Assembly: GCF_004614235.1 (NCBI RefSeq)
Contig: NZ_SPVH01000006.1
Span: 1,240,001-1,304,000 of the forward strand
Direction of reading: 5' to 3'
Origin: Brevundimonas intermedia
Lineage (GTDB): Bacteria > Pseudomonadota > Alphaproteobacteria > Caulobacterales > Caulobacteraceae
Length of the DNA stretch: 64,000 nt
Shown: one piece after another, positions 32,877 to 50,590 of the stretch
How positions within the stretch are numbered: the stretch's first letter is position 1
How the letters are laid out: every line of letters begins with the position of its first letter
Notes under the pieces: generated by a model
What the model was told of the DNA's origin: nothing
Databases searched by the model: none
What the model saw: only the letters and a program-made list of their open reading frames with translations
Program-made: the position numbers and the translations under genes

Positions 32877-33371
32877 TCAGTCCTCTTCCATCGGACGCAG
32901 CGGCGGGGTGGTGGGTAGATTGTGCTGCCGTTTCGGGTCGTTCGCCATGCCGCGATAGTAGCGCACGGCGTGATCGTCGGTCTTGGCGATGGCGGCGAGA
33001 TCCTGGTGAAGTCGGGACCAGCCCCGCGCCTCGATCAGCTTTCCATCGATCATCGCCTTGGAGGCGTTGGCCCAGGCCAGGCGCGCCATGTCGGCGGCGT
33101 TGCAGGGCAGGCGTTGGTCGATGAAGTCCAGTTCGTAGTTTTCGAGCGGCTCAAACACGGCGCCATGCGGCTGATCCGATCGGCGCCAACCCTCGGTGCG
33201 GGCGCGCCAGCGGAAGGTCGAGAGGCTGAGGCCATGACGCTCGCACACCTCGACGGCAAAACCGCCTGCGAGATAGTCCTTGCGGGCGGCGGCCCAGGTC
33301 GCGGCGGAACGTCGGGTCCAGTCGGGCGAGTTCGGTTGGGGATCGGAGTTGTCATCGGTCATGGCGACCAT
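32877..33371 (-). CDS. Small protein with N-terminal helix-turn-helix
   Basis: A 164-residue basic/aromatic-rich protein of unknown function. Residues about 20-60 (RRSAATWAAARKDYLAGGFAVEVCERHGLSLSTFRWRARTEGWRR) look like a homeodomain-type HTH as in small-terminase or transposase N-termini. The remainder is helical (ADMARLAWANASKAMIDGKLIEARGW, then LHQDLAAIAKTDDH). No recombinase or terminase partner is nearby, so it stands alone. A second ATG at 33362 is an alternative start. It could be a chromosomal regulator or a phage remnant; I cannot distinguish these. Confidence 0.7.
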   Translation of the reverse strand: MVAMTDDNSDPQPNSPDWTRRSAATWAAARKDYLAGGFAVEVCERHGLSLSTFRWRARTEGWRRSDQPHGAVFEPLENYELDFIDQRLPCNAADMARLAWANASKAMIDGKLIEARGWSRLHQDLAAIAKTDDHAVRYYRGMANDPKRQHNLPTTPPLRPMEED

Positions 33372-33490
33372 GATGCGGGCGGCGCTACCTATGGCCGGAA
33401 GAAAGCCGGTTCAAAGTTCCAAGCCGCTGAAAGGCCTGGGGTTTGCGTTCGGCATTAGGATGGAAAGCCCCCTCCAGCCTGCATAGTTGG

Positions 33491-34507
33491 TCAGTTCAGG
33501 GCCTTCAGCAGGGCCGCGTGGAAGCGGTCGGGGTCCTGGGTCTGGGGGGCGTGGCCCAGGTCGGGGAAATCGACCAGGGTCGCGTCGGGAATGGCCTCGG
33601 CGGTGCGGCGGCCAAGGGCGGGATACTGGCCGAGACGGGCCTGGACCTCGGGCGAGGCGCGGTTGGCGCCGGGGGCGGTGCGGTCCGTGCCGCCGATGAC
33701 CAATGTGGTGGGGGCGGCGATGCGGGCGAACTCGTGCGCGATCGGCTGGGTGAAGATCATGTCCGAGGTCTGGGCCTGGTTCCAGGCGACGGCGTCGCCG
33801 CCGGGTCCTGCATACATGCCCGCCAGCATGGCGACGGGTTCGTCGTACTCGGGTCGCCACTGACCGTCGTAATAGACCTTCTGCTGATAGGCCTTGATGC
33901 TGTCGAAGGTGGTGCGGCGCTCGTTGGCGTAGGCGGCGTCCAGCGGAGCGTAGGGGACGCCCTCGGCCTGCCAGTCCTCAAGACCGATGGGATTTACCAG
34001 GACAAGATGCTCGATGGCGTCTGGGTGCTGGATGGCGAAGCGGGCCGCCAGCATGCCGCCCATGGAATGACCGACGATGACGGCGCGGTCGATGTTCAGG
34101 CTGTCGAGCAGGCCCTTGGTGTTGGTCGCCAGTTGCGGGAGGCTGAACTGATAGGCGGCGGGCTTGGAGGCCTTGCAGAAGCCGATCTGATCCACGGCGA
34201 TGACGCGGAACCCGGCCTGGGCCAGGACGCGGATGGTCGGCGCCCAGGTGGCGGCGCAGAAGTTCTTGCCATGCAGCAGCACCGCCGTGCGGCCGTTGGC
34301 CGGGCCGGTCGGGGCCACGTCCATGTGGGTCATCTCCATCGGCTGGCGCTGGGAGGTGAAGCCGTAGGTGCGGACCGGGAAGGGGTAGTCGTACCCCTCC
34401 AGCCGGGGGCCATAGGTGGGGCGGTCCGGTTGAGTGTCCTGGGCCGAGGCCGGGGCGGCGACGGCGAGGAGGGCGGCGAGAGAGGCGGAGAGGAAGGTGC
34501 GGATCAT
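33491..34507 (-). CDS. Exported alpha/beta hydrolase
   Basis: A 338-residue hydrolase with signal peptide (TFLSASLAALLAVAAPASAQ). The core shows LLHGKNFCAATWAP (oxyanion HG), VIAVDQIGFCKASKP, nucleophile elbow VIVGHSMGGMLA, acidic IGGTDRTAPGA and the final DLGHAPQTQDP with catalytic His. The pattern resembles the epoxide-hydrolase/C-C hydrolase group, but the substrate is unknown. The start is the ATG at 34505-34507. The FKBP gene lies 57 bp upstream on the same strand, so they may share a transcript. The short gap to the HTH gene (33372-33490) holds no identifiable feature. Confidence 0.9.
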   Translation of the reverse strand: MIRTFLSASLAALLAVAAPASAQDTQPDRPTYGPRLEGYDYPFPVRTYGFTSQRQPMEMTHMDVAPTGPANGRTAVLLHGKNFCAATWAPTIRVLAQAGFRVIAVDQIGFCKASKPAAYQFSLPQLATNTKGLLDSLNIDRAVIVGHSMGGMLAARFAIQHPDAIEHLVLVNPIGLEDWQAEGVPYAPLDAAYANERRTTFDSIKAYQQKVYYDGQWRPEYDEPVAMLAGMYAGPGGDAVAWNQAQTSDMIFTQPIAHEFARIAAPTTLVIGGTDRTAPGANRASPEVQARLGQYPALGRRTAEAIPDATLVDFPDLGHAPQTQDPDRFHAALLKALN

Positions 34508-34564
34508 GACGAGGCGAACCCTACAAGTCCCGTCGCCGTTCCGCCCCGCGACCTGTTGTCCGGT

Positions 34565-35116
34565 TCAGCCCGGCTTGACCTCAAGCAGTTCGACCGAGAA
34601 GCGCAGGGTCGAGTTGGGCGGCAGTTCGTCGCCGCCGACCCAGCGCGAGCCGTAGCCGAGCGAGGCGGGGATGACGAACTCATAGATCTCGCCCACGCGC
34701 ATCAGGGCGACGCCCTCGGTCCAGCCCTTGATGACGCGGTTCAGGGGAAACTCGGCCGGCTCGTTGCGGGCATAGGAGCTGTCGAACTCGCGCCCGTCGA
34801 TGAAGGTGCCGCGATAGTGGACCTTGACCGTGTCGGAGCCTGAGGGCTGGGCGCCCTCGGGATGGGCCTTGCCGACGCGGCGGTATTGCAGGCCGCTGGC
34901 GGTGGTCGTCCAGCCGCGACGGGCGCCGTTCCAGGCCAGATAGGCGGTGTTGCCGGCGTCCCAGGCTTCCTGTGGGGTTTGGCCGCCCTGGCCGGCGACG
35001 GCGGCGGCCGCACGGGCGGCGGCCGAGGCGGTCTCGGCGTAGGTGACCGGTTCGCCGCGCGTGGCGCAGGCGGACAGAGCGAGAAGGGCGAGCAGGGGCA
35101 GGGCGATGCGTGTCAT
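34565..35116 (-). CDS. FKBP-type peptidyl-prolyl isomerase lipoprotein
   Basis: A 183-residue lipoprotein; [20 protein letters not shown] gives a lipobox LSAC, so it is anchored in the periplasm. The C-terminal FKBP domain has [53 protein letters not shown] and [12 protein letters not shown], covering the key aromatic and Tyr/Asp pocket residues. Between lies an Ala-rich linker. It probably helps fold envelope proteins. The gene is on the opposite strand to rpoB, 398 bp away, the place where rplL is found in many bacteria. Confidence 0.92.
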   Translation of the reverse strand: MTRIALPLLALLALSACATRGEPVTYAETASAAARAAAAVAGQGGQTPQEAWDAGNTAYLAWNGARRGWTTTASGLQYRRVGKAHPEGAQPSGSDTVKVHYRGTFIDGREFDSSYARNEPAEFPLNRVIKGWTEGVALMRVGEIYEFVIPASLGYGSRWVGGDELPPNSTLRFSVELLEVKPG

Positions 35117-35204
35117 ATGGCGACGCTAGATGACGTGGTTGGCCTCTGCAACGGCGGTGATGCGGATGCAGCCCCTCCATCACCGGCTGCGCCGGCGGTC
35201 CCCC

Positions 35205-35226
35205 TCCCCATCGCGAGCGATGGGGA
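35205..35226. repeat. REP-like hairpin in the FKBP-rpoB intergenic region
   Basis: TCCCCATCGC and GCGATGGGGA form a perfect 10-bp stem with a GA loop. The gene-free stretch 35117-35513 otherwise holds the rpoB leader; a plausible stem ATGAC/GTCAT encloses the sequence just before the rpoB start (35478-35502), but I cannot identify a promoter with confidence. Confidence 0.55.
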
Positions 35227-35513
35227 GAAAAGGTTCCTCGGGGGCCTTTATTTCGTCGCGAATGCGCGTATATGTGCGCGCTCCGCAACACTCCATATGA
35301 GTCTGCGCGCAAGCGCCGAGGCCCGGTCCGTCGCCCTCCGACCGTGCGAAGGCGCGGCTCCTTCCCCAGGGAGCCGGTACATTTCAGGCGTCCTGGCCCG
35401 GCAGCGGGCCGAGGGTGGACGCCGAAACCCTGGCTGCGGACGCGGAAACGCGCGCCGTGGCTGCTGCATTTCACGCATGACTTCCCCGGGTCGTGCGTCA
35501 TGGGAAACACTGA

Positions 35514-39629
<4,116 letters not shown>

Positions 39630-39631
39630 GG

Positions 39632-39691
39632 CGTGATGCGTGAGTCGTGATTGGGCCGTTGCTCAACACGACTCACCATTCACTCGTCACG
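39632..39691 (+). other. Stem-loop in the rpoB-rpoC intergenic region
   Basis: GTGAGTCGTG (39640-39649) pairs perfectly with CACGACTCAC (39667-39676). Outer CGTGA (39632-39636) and TCACG (39687-39691) can pair across an internal loop. The loop is 17 nt. The structure could be a processing or pausing site on the rpoBC mRNA, or a dispersed repeat. Confidence 0.6.
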
Positions 39692-39749
39692 GCGCCGTTC
39701 CCCCTCTGAAAAGATTTTACGCAGTCCTCGACTGCAGAAGGAAACCAAG

Positions 39750-43946
<4,197 letters not shown>

Positions 43947-43976
43947 TCTTCCGTTTCGGAAGCGAAGACATGAAGA

Positions 43977-44007
43977 GGGCGGCGCCGGCGACGGGGCCGC
44001 CCTTTTT
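43977..44007 (+). terminator. rho-independent terminator after rpoC
   Basis: GGGCGGC and GCCGCCC form a stem with a GC-rich loop, followed by TTTTT at 44003-44007. It ends the rpoBC transcript and abuts the convergent four-cysteine gene. Confidence 0.85.
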
Positions 44008-44787
44008 CTATGGCTGACGGCGGCGTTCGCCTAGGTTGATCGTCGTCTCGGCGCCTTGGCGCATATCCACGCCGGGGACGCTGGGCAGTTGGGCGCCTGC
44101 GCAGCCCGTGCCGAAGTTCGATCCCACGCAGTCCGCCGGGCCAACCACGCCCACGCCGCCTGACAAGGGGCGGCGGCGTTGCTCCCATTCCGCCAGACGA
44201 CGCGCACCCTCGCGGGCGAAGGCGGCGTCGCGCTCGGGATTGCCGGTGCCGGTGATCGGGGCGGCGTTCAGGCCGCGCCGCATGGCGTCCTCGCGACAGT
44301 TTGCGCGCTCGGCGGCGTTGAGCTGTTGGGGCGCGGAGCAGCCGATCAGGCCCTGACGTAGGGTGCGGGCCATGGCGTTCGAGCGATCGTTCGGATTGAC
44401 CGTCCAGGCGTCGGGCGGGGCGGGGACGCCCTGGGGCGAGGGCGCGGCGATCCGGGGGCGAAGGGGCGCGGGGCGAACGTCTTGGGGTGTCTCCGGGCGC
44501 GCAGAGGGGGCGGCGACGACCTCTCGAGCGTTCCGAGGCGTCGTCGTGGCGTCGCTGGCGGGAGGCGTCTGGACCGGGATGCGCGGCTGCTCGTCGGGCA
44601 GGAGAGGGCGCGGTGTGATCTCGACATAGATCGGCGGCGGCTCCGAGACGACGGCGGGTCTCTTGATGCCGGGGGCCGTGAAGGAGAGGAAGGCGATCAG
44701 GGCCGTGTTGATGGCGACCGAGGCCGTCGCCAGCCCCGCCTTGCGCCAGTCGGGCCGTCTGGGGCGAGGCAGGGGCAGGGCGGTCAT
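44008..44787 (-). CDS. Single-pass membrane protein with four-cysteine C-terminal domain (paralog A)
   Basis: A 259-residue protein of unknown function. The N-terminal cytosolic stretch is proline/arginine-rich (PRPRRPDWRK), then a membrane segment (AGLATASVAINTALIAFLSF), then a long proline-rich periplasmic spacer recalling TonB. The C-terminal domain has CSAPQQLNAAERANC, GTGNPERDAAFAREGARRLAEWE and DCVGSNFGTGC, so two Cys pairs. The neighbour at 44784-45497 has the same pattern, showing a duplication. Starts overlap the neighbour's stop by 4 bp, so they are coupled. The pair is on the minus strand between rpoC and rpsL, an unusual place. Confidence 0.75.
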   Translation of the reverse strand: MTALPLPRPRRPDWRKAGLATASVAINTALIAFLSFTAPGIKRPAVVSEPPPIYVEITPRPLLPDEQPRIPVQTPPASDATTTPRNAREVVAAPSARPETPQDVRPAPLRPRIAAPSPQGVPAPPDAWTVNPNDRSNAMARTLRQGLIGCSAPQQLNAAERANCREDAMRRGLNAAPITGTGNPERDAAFAREGARRLAEWEQRRRPLSGGVGVVGPADCVGSNFGTGCAGAQLPSVPGVDMRQGAETTINLGERRRQP

Positions 44788-45497
44788 TCGCGACGCTTTC
44801 TGAGGTTTGGCAGGAAGCCGTCCCGCGAGGAGAATAGCTCGACTTGCACATTCACGCCTTCACAACCGGCAACCGGATTGGGGCGTTCGCACGGCGGATC
44901 GCCTCGCGTCGGCATGGCGCGTTGCGCCTCCCACGCGGCCAGACGGCGTGCGCCGTGGCGGGCGAAGGTCGCGTCGCGCTCCGCATTCCCCGTCCCGACG
45001 ATGCCGCGCGCGTTTTCGCGCCCGGCCCAGCGTTCGTCGCAACGGCGTCGCGCCTCTGGCGACAATCGTTGTGGGGCGTCGCAGGACAGGATCGCGCCGT
45101 TCGATCCCGGTGTGACCGCACCGACCCGCCACCGGGCGTCGATGGCGTCGTTCTCGGCAGGGCTGATCGAGGGCGCTGAGGCCGGCGCTGTTTCTGAGAT
45201 CTGCGATCCCGGCGAATCATCCCGCGTCGTGGGTGTCATATCGCTAAGAGGGGTGGCGGACGCCGGTCTATCAGCGACATCAGCCCCTGCTTGCTGCGTG
45301 CGCGCCAGCCTTGGCCAGGCCTCGTCCAGATAGACGATCATCGGTTCGCTTCGCAGCGGTCGATTGCGCGGACCAAGGTCGGTCAGGGACAGTAGGGCGA
45401 TCGCGCCGGCGTTGAGCCCCACGGCGGCCGCCGCCAGCCCGGCCCTGCGCCAGTCCAGCCTTACCTGCCCCGTTCGACTGATCGCAGTCGCGGTCAT
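44784..45497 (-). CDS. Single-pass membrane protein with four-cysteine C-terminal domain (paralog B)
   Basis: A 237-residue protein of unknown function resembling the 44008-44787 product. After a basic N-terminus (RTGQVRLDWRR) comes a membrane segment (AGLAAAAVGLNAGAIALLSL), a proline/serine-rich spacer, then CDAPQRLSPEARRRC, GTGNAERDATFARHGARRLAAWE and PCERPNPVAGC. Cysteines sit at matching places in both paralogs. The start at 45497 (MTATAIS) lies in a frame opening at 45524; either is possible. The two proteins probably act together in the periplasm, since they are translationally coupled. No homologous named family is recognised by me. Confidence 0.72.
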   Translation of the reverse strand: MTATAISRTGQVRLDWRRAGLAAAAVGLNAGAIALLSLTDLGPRNRPLRSEPMIVYLDEAWPRLARTQQAGADVADRPASATPLSDMTPTTRDDSPGSQISETAPASAPSISPAENDAIDARWRVGAVTPGSNGAILSCDAPQRLSPEARRRCDERWAGRENARGIVGTGNAERDATFARHGARRLAAWEAQRAMPTRGDPPCERPNPVAGCEGVNVQVELFSSRDGFLPNLRKRRE

Positions 45498-45627
45498 CGC
45501 CCCTGGCCCCTTCGTTCGGATCAAGCTGGACGCGAAGCGTGGCGGGTTTCAGGCAACTTGCGGTTCTAATGGAGAGGGCCAAGCTTTGAGGGACTGGCGG
45601 CGGTGGCGAGGTGTTAACGCCGCCTTC

Positions 45628-45656
45628 TTGACCTTGGGCCCTATCGCGCGTAGAAG
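45628..45656 (+). promoter_or_regulatory. Putative rpsL promoter
   Basis: TTGACC (45628-45633), a 17-bp spacer and TAGAAG (45651-45656) match a sigma-70 promoter moderately. It points to rpsL about 270 bp downstream, leaving a leader with two hairpins. Confidence 0.4.
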
Positions 45657-45729
45657 CCGCCCACTTTCGAGGCGTGGCCGGTTCGCCGGTTGCTGAGATC
45701 GTGACAATCTAACGGACGGGCTGTGCCCG

Positions 45730-45791
45730 CCGGAACGCCCAAAGCGCGCGTTCCGGCCCTTTGTGTTTTCCGGTTCGCCGGGGCGAACCGG
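45730..45791 (+). promoter_or_regulatory. Two hairpins in the rpsL leader
   Basis: CCGGAACGC/GCGTTCCGG (45730-45756) and CCGGTTCG/CGAACCGG (45770-45791, loop CCGGGG) lie in tandem upstream of rpsL. TTTGTGTTTT follows the first stem, so it could act as an attenuator or terminator, or bind a ribosomal protein. Neither is shown. Confidence 0.5.
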
Positions 45792-45923
45792 GGGCTGTTT
45801 GGGCGTCACGCACTCAGTCTCGATGACACCCGGGCGAGGGGATGGTCCCCCGTTCACAAGAAGGCGAGAGGCGCTTCGGTCGAAAGACACACGCCTCCCA
45901 TCAGAAGTCGAGATAAGTTTCGA

Positions 45924-46298
45924 ATGCCTACGATCAACCAACTGATCCGCAAGCCGCGCAAGCCCAAGCCCACCCGTAACAAGGTGCCGGCTCTGGAGGG
46001 TTCGCCCCAGCGTCGCGGCGTCTGCACCCGCGTCTATACGACGACCCCGAAGAAGCCGAACTCGGCTCTGCGTAAGGTCGCCAAGGTCCGTCTGGCCAAG
46101 AACGGCTACGAAGCCGTTTGCTACATCCCCGGTGAAGGCCACAACCTTCAGGAACACTCGGTTGTTCTGATCCGCGGCGGCCGCGTGAAGGACTTGCCCG
46201 GCGTTCGCTACCACATCCTGCGCGGCGTGCTCGACACGCAAGGCGTCAAGGACCGCAAGCAGCGTCGTTCGCACTACGGCGCCAAGCGTCCGAAGTAA
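45924..46298 (+). CDS. rpsL: 30S ribosomal protein S12
   Basis: A 124-residue S12, the decoding-centre protein. [44 protein letters not shown] and [21 protein letters not shown] are all conserved. The streptomycin-relevant lysines (Lys43 in TPKKPNSA and the lysine in GRVKDLPG) are wild-type. The start ATG at 45924 fits the family start; the frame is open upstream at 45723. It heads the str operon rpsL-rpsG-fusA-tuf. Upstream leader hairpins are described separately. Confidence 0.98.
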   Translation: MPTINQLIRKPRKPKPTRNKVPALEGSPQRRGVCTRVYTTTPKKPNSALRKVAKVRLAKNGYEAVCYIPGEGHNLQEHSVVLIRGGRVKDLPGVRYHILRGVLDTQGVKDRKQRRSHYGAKRPK

Positions 46299-46379
46299 GC
46301 CATTCCTCTCCGGGCCGTCGCGCCCGGAGGCCTTTTCGAGATCTTCCCGGCGTGCGCCGGGCACTGCAAGGAATAACCT

Positions 46380-46853
46380 ATGTCGCGTCGTCACCGCGCC
46401 CAGAAGCGTGAAGTTCTGCCGGATCCCAAGTTCGGGGATTTGATCGTCACCAAGTTCATGAACTACGTCATGTACGAAGGTAAGAAGGCCGTCGCCGAAA
46501 ACATCGTCTACGGCGCCTTCGACATCCTGGCCGACAAGAAGAAAGACCAAGAGCCGGTCGCGACTTTCCACGCCGCCCTGGACAATGTCGCACCGTCGGT
46601 CGAAGTCCGTTCGCGTCGCGTCGGCGGCGCCACCTATCAGGTGCCCGTCGAAGTCCGCCCCGAGCGCCGTCGCGCCCTGGCGATCCGCTGGCTGGTTAAC
46701 GCTGCGCGCAAGCGTGGCGAGAACACCATGACGGAAAAGCTGGCCGCCGAGCTGCTGGACGCCTCGAACAATCGCGGCACGGCAGTCAAGAAGCGCGAAG
46801 ACACCCACAAGATGGCCGAAGCCAACCGCGCCTTCAGCCACTATCGCTGGTAA
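46380..46853 (+). CDS. rpsG: 30S ribosomal protein S7
   Basis: A 157-residue S7, the primary binder of the 16S rRNA 3' domain. [48 protein letters not shown] and the central [32 protein letters not shown] are typical, with the C-terminal [20 protein letters not shown]. The length is normal. It follows rpsL after 81 bp, with AAGGAATAACCT before the ATG giving a good ribosome binding site. It is the usual translational repressor in this operon in other bacteria; no site was identified here. Confidence 0.98.
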   Translation: MSRRHRAQKREVLPDPKFGDLIVTKFMNYVMYEGKKAVAENIVYGAFDILADKKKDQEPVATFHAALDNVAPSVEVRSRRVGGATYQVPVEVRPERRRALAIRWLVNAARKRGENTMTEKLAAELLDASNNRGTAVKKREDTHKMAEANRAFSHYRW

Positions 46854-46897
46854 GCGTCTTAAAACCGCCAACTGCGGTCACTATCTAAGACTATCCG

Positions 46898-46928
46898 GCG
46901 CGGGCGGTTTGAGCTAAATCGCCCGCGC
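46898..46928 (+). other. Hairpin between rpsG and fusA
   Basis: GCGCGGGCG and CGCCCGCGC make a perfect 9-bp stem with a 13-nt loop. There is no T-run. It could set the ratio of downstream expression or be an RNA processing site. Confidence 0.5.
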
Positions 46929-47031
46929 TCGCTTATCCGCACAGACCGATCTCCCGAGGGCGCTGTCCGCGTCCTGAGAACATTCCCAAAGGGCGCCGGT
47001 GGCGTCCGAATTTCTGGCAAGGCACGCTTTC

Positions 47032-49110
47032 ATGGCCCGCACGCACGCGCTCAAGGACTACCGCAACTTCGGCATCATGGCCCACATCGATGCGGGCAAG
47101 ACGACGACGACCGAGCGGATCCTGTATTACACCGGCAAGAACCATAAGATCGGCGAAGTCCACGACGGCGCCGCGACCATGGACTGGATGGACCAGGAGC
47201 AGGAACGCGGCATCACGATCACGTCCGCCGCGACGACCGCTTTCTGGAAAGAAAAGCGCCTCAACATCATCGACACCCCAGGCCACGTGGACTTCACCAT
47301 TGAAGTCGAACGTTCGCTGCGCGTGCTCGACGGCGCCGTGACGGTGCTGGACGGCAACGCCGGCGTCGAGCCGCAGACGGAAACCGTCTGGCGTCAGGCC
47401 GACAAGTACTCGGTGCCGCGCATCGTCTTCGTCAACAAGATGGACAAGATCGGCGCCGACTTCGACGCCTCGGTCCAGTCGATCCGCGACCGCCTGGGCG
47501 CCAAGGCCGTGCCGATCCAGTTCCCGATCGGTTCCGAGTCCTCGCTGACCGGCCTGGTCGACATTGTCGAAATGCGTTCGGTCGTCTGGGACAACGACGC
47601 CCTGGGCGCCAACTTCACCGTCGGCGAAATCCCGGCTGACCTGGTCGACAAGGCCAACGAAGCCCGCCAGTACCTGATCGATAACGCCGTCGAACTCGAC
47701 GACGAGGCGATGGAAGCCTACCTCGAAGGCACCGAGCCTTCGGTCGAAGTGCTGAAGAAGTGCATCCGTAAGGCCGTGCTGACCGGCGCCTTCTATCCGA
47801 TCCTGTGCGGCTCGGCCTTCAAGAACAAGGGCGTGCAGACGCTGCTGGACGCCGTCGTCGACTACCTGCCGTCGCCGCTGGACATCCCGCCGACGCCGGG
47901 CATCGACTTCAAGACGGAAGAGCCCGTCGTGCGCAAGGCGTCGGACGACGAGCCCCTGTCGGTCCTGGCGTTCAAGATCATGGACGACCCCTTCGTCGGC
48001 TCGCTGACCTTCTGCCGCCTGTATTCGGGCAAGATGGAAACCGGCATGTCGCTGCTGAACTCCAGCCGCGACAAGAAAGAGCGCGTCGGCCGGATGCTGC
48101 AGATGCACTCCAACAACCGTGAAGACGTCAAGGAAGCCTACGCCGGCGACATCGTCGCCCTGGCCGGCCTGAAGGACACCCGCACCGGCGACACCCTGTG
48201 CGATCCGCTGAAGTCGCCCGTCATCCTGGAGAAGATGGAGTTCCCGGCCCCGGTCATCGAGATCTCGGTCGAGCCCAAGACCAAGGCCGACCAGGAGAAG
48301 CTGGGCGTCGCCCTGGCCAAGCTGGCTTCTGAAGATCCGTCCTTCACTGTCTCGACCGACCACGAGTCGGGCCAGACGATCCTGAAGGGCATGGGCGAGC
48401 TTCACCTCGACATCAAGATCGACATCCTGAAGCGCACCTACAAGGTCGAGGCCACCATCGGTGCGCCGCAGGTCGCCTATCGTGAATCGCTGGGCCGCAA
48501 GGTCGACATCGACTACACCCACAAGAAGCAGACCGGCGGTACGGGCCAGTTCGCCCGCGTCATGCTGACCTTCGAACCCGGCGAGCCGGGTTCGGGCTTC
48601 GTGTTCGAGAACTCGATCGTCGGCGGCGCCGTGCCCAAGGAATACATCCCCGGCGTCGAAAAGGGCCTGAACTCCATCAAGGACTCGGGTCTGCTGGCCG
48701 GCTTCCCGCTGATCGACTTCAAGGCGACCCTGACGGACGGCAAATACCACGACGTCGACTCCAGCGTGCTGGCGTTCGAAATCGCGGCCCGCGCCGCCTT
48801 CCGCGAACTGAAGGAAAAGGGCGCGCCGAAGCTGCTTGAGCCGATCATGGCGGTCGAGGTCGTGACCCCCGAGGAATACCTCGGCTCGGTCATCGGCGAC
48901 CTGAACGGCCGTCGCGGCATGATCCAGGGTCAGGACATGCGCGGCAACGCCACCGTCGTGAACGCCTTCGTGCCGCTGGCCAACATGTTCGGCTATGTGA
49001 ACACGCTGCGCGGCATGTCGCAGGGTCGCGCCCAGTTCACGATGCAATACGATCACTACGAGCCGGTGCCGCAACACGTCGCCGACGAAGTGATCAAGAA
49101 GTACGCCTAA
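47032..49110 (+). CDS. fusA: Elongation factor G
   Basis: A 692-residue translational GTPase catalysing translocation. G1 [19 protein letters not shown]2 [15 protein letters not shown]3 [24 protein letters not shown] and G4 [12 protein letters not shown] are intact. The central [30 protein letters not shown] and the C-terminal domains IV and V ([20 protein letters not shown], then [24 protein letters not shown]) are complete. The start at 47032 ([10 protein letters not shown]) matches family starts; an upstream in-frame GTG at 46999 is less likely. It is in the str operon, 178 bp after rpsG. Confidence 0.98.
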   Translation: MARTHALKDYRNFGIMAHIDAGKTTTTERILYYTGKNHKIGEVHDGAATMDWMDQEQERGITITSAATTAFWKEKRLNIIDTPGHVDFTIEVERSLRVLDGAVTVLDGNAGVEPQTETVWRQADKYSVPRIVFVNKMDKIGADFDASVQSIRDRLGAKAVPIQFPIGSESSLTGLVDIVEMRSVVWDNDALGANFTVGEIPADLVDKANEARQYLIDNAVELDDEAMEAYLEGTEPSVEVLKKCIRKAVLTGAFYPILCGSAFKNKGVQTLLDAVVDYLPSPLDIPPTPGIDFKTEEPVVRKASDDEPLSVLAFKIMDDPFVGSLTFCRLYSGKMETGMSLLNSSRDKKERVGRMLQMHSNNREDVKEAYAGDIVALAGLKDTRTGDTLCDPLKSPVILEKMEFPAPVIEISVEPKTKADQEKLGVALAKLASEDPSFTVSTDHESGQTILKGMGELHLDIKIDILKRTYKVEATIGAPQVAYRESLGRKVDIDYTHKKQTGGTGQFARVMLTFEPGEPGSGFVFENSIVGGAVPKEYIPGVEKGLNSIKDSGLLAGFPLIDFKATLTDGKYHDVDSSVLAFEIAARAAFRELKEKGAPKLLEPIMAVEVVTPEEYLGSVIGDLNGRRGMIQGQDMRGNATVVNAFVPLANMFGYVNTLRGMSQGRAQFTMQYDHYEPVPQHVADEVIKKYA

Positions 49111-49165
49111 GCTTTCCCTTTTCGGAAAGCGGACCTATATGCGCCCGGACCGTAAGGACCGGGCG
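49111..49165 (+). other. Two hairpins between fusA and tuf
   Basis: GCTTTCC/GGAAAGC (49111-49130) and CGCCCGG/CCGGGCG (49142-49165) flank a short AT-rich segment. They may mark partial termination or a processing point between fusA and tuf. Confidence 0.5.
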
Positions 49166-49219
49166 TCCTTAACCCCCAAACTGCAGGACCCCCGGTTCGG
49201 GGACCTTAGGAGCTAGAAA

Positions 49220-50410
49220 ATGGCCAAGGAAAAGTTCGAACGGAACAAGCCGCATTGCAACATCGGCACGATTGGTCACGTTGACCATGGCAAGACGACG
49301 CTGACGGCTGCGATCACGATGGCGCTGGCCAAGGCGAGCGGCGGCAAGGCGATGAACTACGCCGACATTGATGCTGCGCCCGAAGAAAAGGCCCGCGGCA
49401 TCACGATCAACACCGCGCACGTGGAATATGAGACGGCCAACCGTCACTATGCCCACGTCGACTGCCCCGGCCACGCCGACTATGTGAAGAACATGATCAC
49501 CGGCGCCGCTCAGATGGACGGCGCGATCCTGGTGGTGTCGGCCGCCGACGGCCCGATGCCGCAGACGCGCGAGCACATTCTGCTGGCCCGTCAGGTCGGC
49601 GTGCCGGCCCTGGTGGTCTTCATGAACAAGGTCGACCTGGTCGACGACGAAGAACTGCTGGAACTGGTCGAGATGGAAGTGCGCGAGCTGCTCTCGTCGT
49701 ACCAGTTCCCGGGCGACGACATTCCGATCACCAAGGGCTCGGCCAAGGCGGCGACCGACGGCGTGAACCCGGAAATCGGCGAGCAGCGCGTGCTTGAGCT
49801 GATGCAGACTGTGGATGACTACATCCCGCAGCCGGCGCGTCCGCTCGACCTGCCGTTCCTGATGCCGGTCGAAGACGTGTTCTCGATCTCGGGCCGCGGC
49901 ACCGTGGTCACGGGCCGCGTCGAAAAGGGTATCGTCAAGGTCGGTGAAGAAGTCGAAATCGTCGGCATCCGTCCGGTCCAGAAGACGACCTGCACGGGCG
50001 TCGAAATGTTCCGCAAGCTGCTGGACCAGGGTCAAGCCGGTGACAACGTCGGCGTCCTGCTGCGCGGCACCAAGCGTGAAGACGTCGAGCGCGGCCAAGT
50101 GCTGTGCAAGCCGGGCTCCATCACCCCGCACACCAAGTTCCTGGCCGAAGCCTACATCCTGACCAAGGAAGAAGGCGGTCGTCACACCCCGTTCTTCACG
50201 AACTACCGCCCGCAGTTCTACTTCCGCACCACGGACGTGACGGGCATCGTTCACCTGAAGGAAGGCGTCGAGATGATCATGCCCGGCGACAACGCCGAGC
50301 TGAACGTCGAACTGATCACCCCGATCGCCATGGACCAGGGCCTGCGCTTCGCCATCCGTGAAGGCGGCCGTACCGTCGGCGCCGGCGTCGTGGCAAAGAT
50401 CGTCGAGTAG
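49220..50410 (+). CDS. tuf: Elongation factor Tu
   Basis: A 396-residue EF-Tu delivering aminoacyl-t[99 protein letters not shown] and [25 protein letters not shown] are all standard. Domain 2 and 3 blocks ([25 protein letters not shown], then [22 protein letters not shown]) are intact. The ATG has AGGAGCTAGAAA just upstream. A strong terminator at 50482-50511 ends the str operon; rpsJ does not follow directly. Confidence 0.98.
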   Translation: MAKEKFERNKPHCNIGTIGHVDHGKTTLTAAITMALAKASGGKAMNYADIDAAPEEKARGITINTAHVEYETANRHYAHVDCPGHADYVKNMITGAAQMDGAILVVSAADGPMPQTREHILLARQVGVPALVVFMNKVDLVDDEELLELVEMEVRELLSSYQFPGDDIPITKGSAKAATDGVNPEIGEQRVLELMQTVDDYIPQPARPLDLPFLMPVEDVFSISGRGTVVTGRVEKGIVKVGEEVEIVGIRPVQKTTCTGVEMFRKLLDQGQAGDNVGVLLRGTKREDVERGQVLCKPGSITPHTKFLAEAYILTKEEGGRHTPFFTNYRPQFYFRTTDVTGIVHLKEGVEMIMPGDNAELNVELITPIAMDQGLRFAIREGGRTVGAGVVAKIVE

Positions 50411-50481
50411 TCGATACATCCTTTTGGCCTAACGCGCTCACGCGCTGCTTGAGGCCGAGAGACACAGTAAGCGTAACAGAG

Positions 50482-50511
50482 CGGCCCCCGGAGAAATCCG
50501 GGGGCCGTTTT
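50482..50511 (+). terminator. rho-independent terminator after tuf
   Basis: CGGCCCCCGG and CCGGGGGCCG form a perfect 10-bp stem with loop AGAAAT, followed by TTTT. It closes the str operon. The remainder of 50411-50590 shows no gene. Confidence 0.93.
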
Positions 50512-50590
50512 GCTATGAGGTGCTGCGGATGTCGGCAACGCGGCCTTGCTTCAGGCGTTAGGATCGTCTGCCGAAAAGCCAAGGTTCCCG

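Noticed and set aside
46933..49077. 714-codon minus-strand frame over fusA
   Set aside because: Antisense shadow of EF-G with no coherent domain.
50411..50480. Possible tRNA between tuf and the esterase, as often found near tuf
   Set aside because: No T-loop (GGTTCGAATCC-like) or cloverleaf pairing can be found; only a terminator hairpin is present.
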